Below, piece after piece: positions 6,406-11,335 of a stretch of DNA of 11,335 bases (position 1 is its first letter; the number at the start of each line of letters is the position of its first letter). The notes below the pieces were generated by a model that worked only from the letters and a program-made list of their open reading frames with translations, had not been told where the DNA came from and did no database searches. Origin of the DNA: Gammaproteobacteria bacterium (GTDB lineage: Bacteria; Pseudomonadota; Gammaproteobacteria; DSM-26407); contig JAQVKR010000042.1 in NCBI GenBank assembly GCA_028694565.1, positions 1-11,335 of the forward strand, read 5' to 3'. Position numbers and translations under genes: made by a program.

Positions 6406-6657
6406 ATGAAGAACGTCAAGAGCCTGTTGCTGAGCGTGGGGCTGCTGGCCCTCAGTGCGCCCGCCCTGGCCTTCCACTGCCCGGCGGACATGAAGAAGAT
6501 CGACGCGGCCATGGAACGGGGAACCGGCCTGAATGAGCAGCAGTTGGCCGAGGTGAAGGCGCTGCGGGCCGAGGGCGAGGAGCAGCACAAGGCCGGCCGC
6601 CACGCCGAGTCGGTCGCGACCCTGGCCAGGGCCATGGAGATGCTCGGGATCCGGTAG
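6406..6657 (+). CDS. Small exported protein of unknown function, first gene of the ECF sigma unit
   Basis: An 83-aa product with a clear Sec signal peptide (MKNVK, hydrophobic core, LSAPALA) and likely cleavage after Ala22. The mature protein, about 61 residues, would begin FHCPADMKKIDAAM: it has one cysteine (Cys25) directly after His24, near its new N-terminus, plus Met29 and a His61-x3-His65 pair. The rest looks like two or three amphipathic helices; residues 52-82 (LRAEGEEQHKAGRHAES... AMEML) resemble a single TPR-like helix pair. A strong ribosome site (GGAGG at 6394-6398, seven bases spacing) supports the ATG. It is placed directly behind the ECF-type promoter and 18 bp before the sigma factor gene. 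I recognise similar small conserved hypothetical proteins in proteobacteria but know no function. The His-Cys-Met set makes metal binding or thiol sensing a reasonable guess only. Confidence 0.85.
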   Translation: MKNVKSLLLSVGLLALSAPALAFHCPADMKKIDAAMERGTGLNEQQLAEVKALRAEGEEQHKAGRHAESVATLARAMEMLGIR

Positions 6658-6675
6658 CCCGGACCGGCGCGGGGC

Positions 6676-7188
6676 ATGGACCACTTCACCCGGCGCCTGC
6701 TCCTGCACGTTCCCCGTCTGCGGCGCTATGCGCGCGCCCTGGCGGGGAACGGTGCGGAGGCCGACGACCTGGTCCAGGACTGCCTGGAGCGGGCTTGGCG
6801 CCATGCGCGCCAGTGGCGCGAAGCCGGGGACATGCGACCGTGGCTGTTCGCCATTCTGCACAATGTCTTCGTGAGCGGGGTCCGGCACCGGCTGCGGGGC
6901 CCCCGCTTCACCACGCTGGACGAGGCCCCGGAACCCGTGGCCGGGGGCGACGACCGGCCGGAGGGGGCCGAGGCCCTGCGGGATCTGGAGCGGGCCCTGG
7001 GCGGTCTGCGCGACGAGCAGCGCGAAGTGCTCCTGCTGGTGGCTCTGGAGGGGCTCAGCTACGAGGAGGCCGCCGCCGTTCTCGACATTCCCCTGGGTAC
7101 GGTGATGTCCCGCCTCTACCGGGCGCGCGAGCAGTTGCGTCGGCACCTGGCGGAGGAGGGGATGATGGGATTGCGGAGGGTCAAGTGA
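6676..7188 (+). CDS. ECF-family RNA polymerase sigma factor
   Basis: Alternative sigma factor of 170 aa that redirects RNA polymerase to specific promoters, probably including the one at 6308-6334. Region 2 covers residues ~8-75, with the ADDLVQDCLERAW core-binding helix (30-41) and MRPWLFAILHNVF (53-65). A linker rich in Pro/Gly/Asp (~76-100) follows, then region 4 at ~107-158 with the helix-turn-helix LSYEEAAAVLDIPLGTVMSRLYRAREQL. No extra C-terminal domain is present. The ATG at 6676 lies 18 bp after the small gene and lacks a strong ribosome site, so coupling to upstream translation is likely. The 3' end overlaps the anti-sigma start as GTGA. Subfamily assignment would need a profile search. 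Confidence 0.92.
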   Translation: MDHFTRRLLLHVPRLRRYARALAGNGAEADDLVQDCLERAWRHARQWREAGDMRPWLFAILHNVFVSGVRHRLRGPRFTTLDEAPEPVAGGDDRPEGAEALRDLERALGGLRDEQREVLLLVALEGLSYEEAAAVLDIPLGTVMSRLYRAREQLRRHLAEEGMMGLRRVK

Positions 7189-7958
7189 GCCGGGACGAGC
7201 ATGCCGTGACCGAGGCCGATCTGCACGCCTACGTGGACGGGCTGCTGGAGCCGAATCGGCGGACGCTGGTGGAATCCTACCTCGCCGGACAGCCCGCGGA
7301 AGCGGAGCGGCTCCGCGCCTACCGGCGCATCGGCCGGTTGCTGCACCGGGCCTATGATCCGGTGCTGGACGAGCCGGTGCCTGCGGCATTGACCGCCGGA
7401 GCGCTGCGCTCCCCGGCGCGCCGCCGGCTCCGGGCCGCCGCCGCCGCCGCGCTGTTCGGCCTGGGCGGGCTGCTCGGCTGGACGCTGCACCCGCCGGGCG
7501 CGGGGTCCCGGGCCGAGGCCATCGCCCGGGTGCTGGTGCGCCCGGCGGCCGTGGCCCACGCGGTCTACAGCCCCGAGGTCCGTCATCCCGTGGAGGTCGG
7601 CGCCGGGCAGGAGGCGCACCTGAGCGCCTGGCTCACCAAGCGCCTGGGCGCCGAGGTGCGTGCGCCCGGCCTCCAGACGCAGGGTTATGCCCTGGTGGGG
7701 GGCCGGCTGCTGCCGGGCGAGGACGGGACGCCCGCGGCCCAGTTCATGTACCAGGACGGGAGCGGCCGGCGGCTGACCCTCTACCTGCGCACCGGCCGGT
7801 GGGACAGCACGGCCACCGCCTTCCGCTACGCCGAGACCGACGGCAACGGCACCTTCTACTGGGTGGACGGGCCCCTCGGCTATGCCCTGACCGGCCCCGC
7901 CGACCGCGCCGCCCTGCTGCGGGCGGCGCAGGCCGTGCACCACCAGCTCAACCCCTGA
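7185..7958 (+). CDS. Membrane anti-sigma factor (COG5662-like)
   Basis: Predicted 257-aa single-pass inner-membrane protein that would hold the preceding sigma factor inactive. The GTG at 7185 is taken as start because it overlaps the sigma stop (GTGA) and has GGAGG five bases upstream; the open frame further upstream is a shadow of the sigma gene. The cytosolic part (1-80) has the anti-sigma pattern DLHAYVDGLLEPNRR...VESYLA near residues 12-33 and later YDPVLDEPVPAAL (57-69). It lacks the His-x3-Cys-x2-Cys zinc motif of ZAS anti-sigmas and contains no cysteine at all. One helix spans about 84-101 (AAAAAALFGLGGLLGWTL). The periplasmic domain (~105-257) has conserved-looking blocks RHPVEV (133-138), HLSAWLTKRLG (145-155), GGRLLPG (172-178) and QFMYQDGSGRRLTLYLR (186-202), with His125, 134 and 145. 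These may sense the signal. Signal and release mechanism are unknown. Confidence 0.85.
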   Translation: MSRDEHAVTEADLHAYVDGLLEPNRRTLVESYLAGQPAEAERLRAYRRIGRLLHRAYDPVLDEPVPAALTAGALRSPARRRLRAAAAAALFGLGGLLGWTLHPPGAGSRAEAIARVLVRPAAVAHAVYSPEVRHPVEVGAGQEAHLSAWLTKRLGAEVRAPGLQTQGYALVGGRLLPGEDGTPAAQFMYQDGSGRRLTLYLRTGRWDSTATAFRYAETDGNGTFYWVDGPLGYALTGPADRAALLRAAQAVHHQLNP

Positions 7959-7962
7959 GCGG

Positions 7963-8025
7963 CCCCGTCGCCGAAGCGGCGGGGAACGGTCGAACATTCC
8001 CCCGGGTGGCGCATTTCCCTGCGCC
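7963..8025. other. Cluster of three stem-loops between the anti-sigma gene and the ABC operon
   Basis: The 194-bp gap 7959-8152 has no convincing gene. It holds a hairpin CCC..CGCCG-AAG-CGGCG-GGG (7963-7984) just after the anti-sigma stop, an overlapping GGGGAA/TTCCCC repeat (7981-8002) that is mutually exclusive with the first stem, and GGCGCA-TTTCCC-TGCGCC (8008-8025). No T-run follows any of them, so a classical intrinsic terminator is not clear. They may form a weak terminator or leader structure. I see no strong promoter before the ABC genes. Confidence 0.4.
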
Positions 8026-8152
8026 GCGGGTGCCTGCTGTGCCAGAATGTGGCTGAGACAAACGCCGGCAAGGCCCGATCCGCCCGATGCGCCGGCCGCC
8101 CGGCGGCTAGTGCAAGGGAGCGTACCGAAGAGTTCAGGCAGGGTATCTGACC

Positions 8153-8893
8153 ATGCACAGCGACCCGAAAAGGGCTGGTTCCGCGTCCGGGGAGTTGGTG
8201 TTCGAGGCCCGGGGACTGACCAAGATCTACGCCATGGGCGAAGTCCGGGTGCATGCCCTGCGGGGCGTGGATCTGGAGATCTACCAGGGCGAGTTCCTGG
8301 TGCTGCTCGGCCCCTCCGGCAGCGGCAAATCCACCCTGCTCAACATCCTCGGCGGCCTGGACGCTCCCACCGCCGGGGCGGTCCGCTACGGTGACCACGA
8401 TCTCTCCGCCTACGACGACACGGCGCTGACCCGCTACCGGCGCGAGCATGTGGGCTTCGTATTCCAGTTCTACAACCTCATCCCCAGTCTCACCGCCCGC
8501 GAGAACGTGGCGCTGGTGACCGAGATCGCGCGCTCCCCGCTGGCGCCGGAGGAGGCGCTGCGGCTGGTGGGGCTCGAGCAGCGCATGGACCATTTCCCGG
8601 CCCAGCTCTCCGGCGGCGAGCAGCAGCGGGTGGCCATCGCCCGGGCCATCGCCAAGCGCCCGGACGTCCTGCTCTGCGACGAGCCCACCGGGGCGCTGGA
8701 CGTGCACACGGGGGTGGTGGTGCTGGAGGCCATCGAGCGGGTCAACCGGGAGCTCGGCACCACCGTGGTCATCATCACCCACAACGCCGATATCGCCCAG
8801 ATGGCCGACCGGGTGATCCGCCTCAGTGACGGGCTCATCAGCGAAGAGCGCCGCAATCCGCAGCGGATCGCCGCGCACGGGCTGTCCTGGTAG
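8153..8893 (+). CDS. ABC exporter ATPase, MacB/LolD type
   Basis: ATP-binding subunit, 246 aa, for the FtsX-type permease that follows. Motifs are complete: Walker [10 protein letters not shown] at residues 53-61, Q-loop Gln105, signature LSGGEQQR at 152-159, Walker B VLLCDE at 172-177, ALD D-loop, and switch His210. The segments [21 protein letters not shown] and '[12 protein letters not shown]' are typical of the MacB/LolD/FtsE-like 'mechanotransmission' group, which drives periplasmic events or export across the envelope without moving substrate through a wide inner-membrane channel. The ATG at 8153 is the only in-frame start after a stop at 8108; its ribosome site (AGGCAGGG) is modest and about ten bases away. 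The permease starts four bases after the stop. Substrate unknown: lipoprotein, lipid, peptide or drug export are all possible. Confidence 0.92.
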   Translation: MHSDPKRAGSASGELVFEARGLTKIYAMGEVRVHALRGVDLEIYQGEFLVLLGPSGSGKSTLLNILGGLDAPTAGAVRYGDHDLSAYDDTALTRYRREHVGFVFQFYNLIPSLTARENVALVTEIARSPLAPEEALRLVGLEQRMDHFPAQLSGGEQQRVAIARAIAKRPDVLLCDEPTGALDVHTGVVVLEAIERVNRELGTTVVIITHNADIAQMADRVIRLSDGLISEERRNPQRIAAHGLSW

Positions 8894-8897
8894 CGCC

Positions 8898-11261
8898 GTG
8901 CGCGCCCTCGATCTGAAGCTCTTCCGCGACCTCTGGCACCTGCGCGGCCAGGCCCTGGCCATCGCGCTCGTGCTCACCGGCGGCGTGGCCACCTTCGTCA
9001 TGTCCCGCAGCACCCTCGACGCCCTGCACGACACCCGCGCGGCCTTCTACCTGGAGACCCGCTTCGCCGACGTGTTCGCCTCCCTCAAGCGCGCCCCGGA
9101 ATCCCTGCGCGGGCGCATCGCCGCCATCCCCGGCGTGGCGGCGGTGGAGACCCGGGTGGTGACCCAGGTGAACGTGGACCTGCCGGGTTTTCCGGAGCCG
9201 GTGAAGGGCCGGCTGGTGTCGGTGCCCGACGCCGGCGCGCCGCTGCTCGATGACGTCTACCTGCGCCGGGGGCGCCTGATCGATCCCGCCCGCGACGACG
9301 AGGCCCTGGTGAGCGAGGCCTTCGCCGAGGCCCATGGCCTCGAGCCGGGAGACACCCTCTCGGTGGTCATCAACGGCCGCTACAAGCGCCTGACCCTGGT
9401 GGGGGTGGTGCTCTCGCCGGAGGTCGTCTACCAACTCGCGCCCGGCGCGGTGATCCCCGATTTCCGCCGCTACAGCGTGCTGTGGATGGCGCGCCGGCCG
9501 CTGGCCACCGCCAACGACATGGACGGCGCCTTCAACGACGTCGCCCTCGGCATCGCCGCCGGGGCCAGCGCCCGGGCGGTGATCGATCGCCTGGACGAAC
9601 TGCTCGCACCCTATGGCGGGCTGGGCGCCTATACCCGCGAGGACCAGGTCTCCCACCGCTACCTGAACGAGGAGTTCCGCCAGCTGGAGCAGATGGCGGT
9701 GATGTACCCGGTGATGTTCCTCGGCGTGGCCGCGTTCCTGCTCAACGTGGTGGTGAGCCGGCTGGTGGGCACCCAGCGCGAGCAGATCGCCATGCTCAAG
9801 GCCTTCGGCTACGGCAACGGCGCGGTGACCCTCCATTACGTGAAGCTGATCCTGGCCATCACGCTGCTGGGTGATTTCGGCGGCGTGGCGCTGGGGGTGT
9901 GGATGGGGCAGGGACTGGGCGATCTCTACATGGACTACTACCGGTTCCCGTTCCTGCTCTACCGCCTCGATCCCGCGCTGGTGCTGCTGGCGGCGCTGAT
10001 CAGCGCCGCCGCGGCGCTGTCCGGGACCCTGTTCGCGGTGCGCACCGCGGCGCGGCTGCGCCCCGCCGAGGCCATGCGCCCGGAGGCGCCCCCCGCCTAC
10101 CGCGCCACCCTGCTGGAGCGCATCGGCCTGCAGCGGCTGCTGGCCCCGCCCAGCCGCATGATCCTGCGCCACCTCGAACGGCGGCCCTTCAAGGCGCTGC
10201 TCTCGGTGGTGGGCATCGCCTTCTCCTATGCCATCCTGATGCTGGGCAGCTTCTTCGGCGACGCGGTGGACTTCCTGGTGGACGTGCAGTTCCGCCAAAT
10301 CCAGCGCGAGGACATGACGGTCTCCTTCGTGGACACCACCGGGCGCGAGGCGCTGTTCGAGCTGCAGTCGCTGCCGGGCGTGCGCTACGCCGAGGGGGTG
10401 CGCGGCGTTTCCGTGCGCCTGCGCAACGGCTACCGCACCTACCGCACCGGCATCCAGGGCCTGGAGCGCGACGGCCGCCTGCAGCGGGTGCTGGACGAGT
10501 CGCTGCGCCCCATCCCGCTGCCGGAAGGCGGCCTGCTGCTGAGCGACTACCTGGGCGAGCTGCTCGGGGTGGAGGTGGGCGACCGGATCACCGTGGAGAT
10601 CCTGGAGGGTGAGCGGCCGGTCTACCAGGTGCCGGTGGCGCGGGTGATCACCCAGTTCGTGGGGGTCGCCGCCTACATGGACCGCGCGGCCCTCAACCGC
10701 CTCCTGCGCGAGGGCGACGTCGTCACCGGCGCCCTGCTGGCGGCGGACCGCCACTCCCGCGGCGCCATCTACGACGAGCTCAAGGCGCGGCCGCGGGTCG
10801 CGGGCGTGGAGGTGCGCGAGTACGCCATCGACAACTTCAACGAGCTGATGGCCCGGTCCATCAACCTGTTCTCCTTCTTCGTGGTCATCCTGGCGGGCAG
10901 CATCGCCTTCGGCGTGGTCTACAACAGCGCCCGCATCGCCCTGGCCGAGCGCGGACGCGAGCTGGCGAGCCTGCGGGTGCTGGGCTTCACCCGCGGCGAG
11001 ATTTCCTACATCCTGCTCGGCGAGATGACCCTGCTCACCCTGGCGGCCCTGCCGGTGGGCTTTCTCATCGGGCAGGGGATGGCCGCGTATATGATCGAAA
11101 CCATGCAGAGCGAGCTGTTCCGCATCCCCTACGTGCTGGAGGCGCGCACCTACGCGTTCGCCGCGCTGGTGGTCCTGGTGGCCTCCGCTCTCTCCGCGCT
11201 CATCGTCCGCCGCCGCCTCGATCGGCTCGATCTGGTGGCGGTGCTCAAGACCCGGGAGTGA
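8898..11261 (+). CDS. Tandem-FtsX ABC transporter permease (8 membrane helices)
   Basis: Inner-membrane permease of about 787 aa made of two MacB/FtsX-like halves in one chain. The frame is open upstream through the end of the ATPase gene, but GTG at 8898 gives a sensible N-terminus ([18 protein letters not shown], a cytosolic amphipathic helix) four bases after the ATPase stop. Half one: helix ~17-35, large periplasmic domain ~36-265, helices ~268-290, 313-338 and 358-382. Half two: helix ~431-451, periplasmic domain ~452-655, helices ~656-678, 703-728 and 751-770. Both halves contain the FtsX-core coupling sequence after their second helix ([12 protein letters not shown] at 294-305; [13 protein letters not shown] at 685-697), which fits internal duplication. 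The chain ends [11 protein letters not shown], as in other FtsX proteins. Operon with the ATPase upstream and the membrane-fusion candidate downstream suggests a tripartite-type exporter. Confidence 0.9.
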   Translation: MRALDLKLFRDLWHLRGQALAIALVLTGGVATFVMSRSTLDALHDTRAAFYLETRFADVFASLKRAPESLRGRIAAIPGVAAVETRVVTQVNVDLPGFPEPVKGRLVSVPDAGAPLLDDVYLRRGRLIDPARDDEALVSEAFAEAHGLEPGDTLSVVINGRYKRLTLVGVVLSPEVVYQLAPGAVIPDFRRYSVLWMARRPLATANDMDGAFNDVALGIAAGASARAVIDRLDELLAPYGGLGAYTREDQVSHRYLNEEFRQLEQMAVMYPVMFLGVAAFLLNVVVSRLVGTQREQIAMLKAFGYGNGAVTLHYVKLILAITLLGDFGGVALGVWMGQGLGDLYMDYYRFPFLLYRLDPALVLLAALISAAAALSGTLFAVRTAARLRPAEAMRPEAPPAYRATLLERIGLQRLLAPPSRMILRHLERRPFKALLSVVGIAFSYAILMLGSFFGDAVDFLVDVQFRQIQREDMTVSFVDTTGREALFELQSLPGVRYAEGVRGVSVRLRNGYRTYRTGIQGLERDGRLQRVLDESLRPIPLPEGGLLLSDYLGELLGVEVGDRITVEILEGERPVYQVPVARVITQFVGVAAYMDRAALNRLLREGDVVTGALLAADRHSRGAIYDELKARPRVAGVEVREYAIDNFNELMARSINLFSFFVVILAGSIAFGVVYNSARIALAERGRELASLRVLGFTRGEISYILLGEMTLLTLAALPVGFLIGQGMAAYMIETMQSELFRIPYVLEARTYAFAALVVLVASALSALIVRRRLDRLDLVAVLKTRE

Positions 11262-11265
11262 AGTC

Positions 11266-11335
11266 ATGAAGTGGCGCCGCAATATCGGAATCCTGCTGCT
11301 CGCCGTCCTCGTCGCCGGAGGCCTCGGCTACGGCT
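11266..11335 (+). CDS. Probable HlyD/MacA-like membrane-fusion protein (3' cut by window)
   Basis: Only 23 codons are visible: MKWRRNIGILLLAVLVAGGLGYG, a positive N-terminus and one membrane helix as in membrane-fusion (periplasmic adaptor) proteins. The ATG at 11266 follows the permease stop by four bases and has GGGAG seven bases upstream, so it belongs to the same operon. ABC ATPase plus FtsX permease followed by such an N-terminus usually means an adaptor protein, but the sequence shown would fit any single-anchor envelope protein. Confidence 0.6.
   Translation, partial: MKWRRNIGILLLAVLVAGGLGYG

Noticed and set aside
6795..7184. Upstream extension of the anti-sigma frame
   Set aside because: The extension lies inside the sigma factor gene in another frame and reads as Ala/Gly/Arg-rich filler; GTG at 7185 has a good ribosome site and family-like N-terminus.
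8047..8152. Possible small gene starting near 8047 in the gap before the ABC ATPase
   Set aside because: The frame continues as a shadow through the ATPase gene and its product is Arg/Pro/Gly-rich without motifs.
8838..11282. Very long open frame on the minus strand opposite the FtsX permease
   Set aside because: Its product is rich in His, Gln, Gly and Ala without domains, as expected from the antisense of a GC-rich gene with strong third-base bias; the plus frame has clear family motifs.
1..11335. CRISPR arrays, tRNA/rRNA genes, insertion sequences, phage genes
   Set aside because: No regularly spaced repeats, cloverleaf-like or rRNA-like sequence, transposase or integrase motif was seen on either strand.

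Overview
The window is GC-rich and densely packed, with overlapping genes, Tat and lipoprotein export signals and periplasmic proteins, so it comes from a Gram-negative bacterium. The protein styles (NosD, NosL, a COG5662-like anti-sigma factor, a UgpQ-like phosphodiesterase) suggest a proteobacterium, most likely a gammaproteobacterium. That placement is an inference from sequence style and was not checked by phylogeny. The organism should be able to reduce nitrous oxide, because the left half is the maturation and electron-supply part of a nos gene cluster.

Positions 1-5343 (+ strand): six genes read as one transcript, in the order nosD (5' end cut off by the window), nosG, nosH, nosF, nosL, nosY. 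NosD, NosF and NosY form the periplasmic/ATPase/permease complex needed to load copper into N2O reductase (NosZ). NosL is the outer-membrane-anchored or periplasmic copper chaperone that feeds it. NosG (Tat-exported polyferredoxin) and NosH (membrane quinol-side Fe-S protein) are the NapGH-like pair found in clade II ('atypical') nos clusters, where they are thought to replace the flavoprotein NosR. nosZ itself is expected just left of the window. Overlapping start/stop codons (ATGA twice, and a 26-bp nosF/nosL overlap) show tight translational coupling.

Positions 5344-5473: a convergent intergenic stretch with several stem-loops that probably ends transcription from both sides. Positions 5474-6220 (- strand): a cytosolic glycerophosphodiester phosphodiesterase of UgpQ type. 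It has no obvious link to nos.

Positions 6221-7958: a divergent intergenic region carrying a sharp ECF-type promoter (GGAATAA, 14 nt, CGTCTA). It is followed by a three-gene unit: an 83-aa exported protein of unknown function, an ECF sigma factor and its membrane anti-sigma factor. The layout suggests an autoregulated envelope stress or metal-response circuit whose first product is the small exported protein. This is the least explained and most interesting part of the window.

Positions 7959-8152: non-coding, with three adjacent stem-loops. Positions 8153-11335: an ABC exporter operon made of a MacB/LolD-type ATPase, an 8-helix tandem-FtsX permease and the first 23 codons of a probable membrane-fusion (HlyD-like) protein that runs off the right edge. 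Its substrate cannot be told from the sequence.
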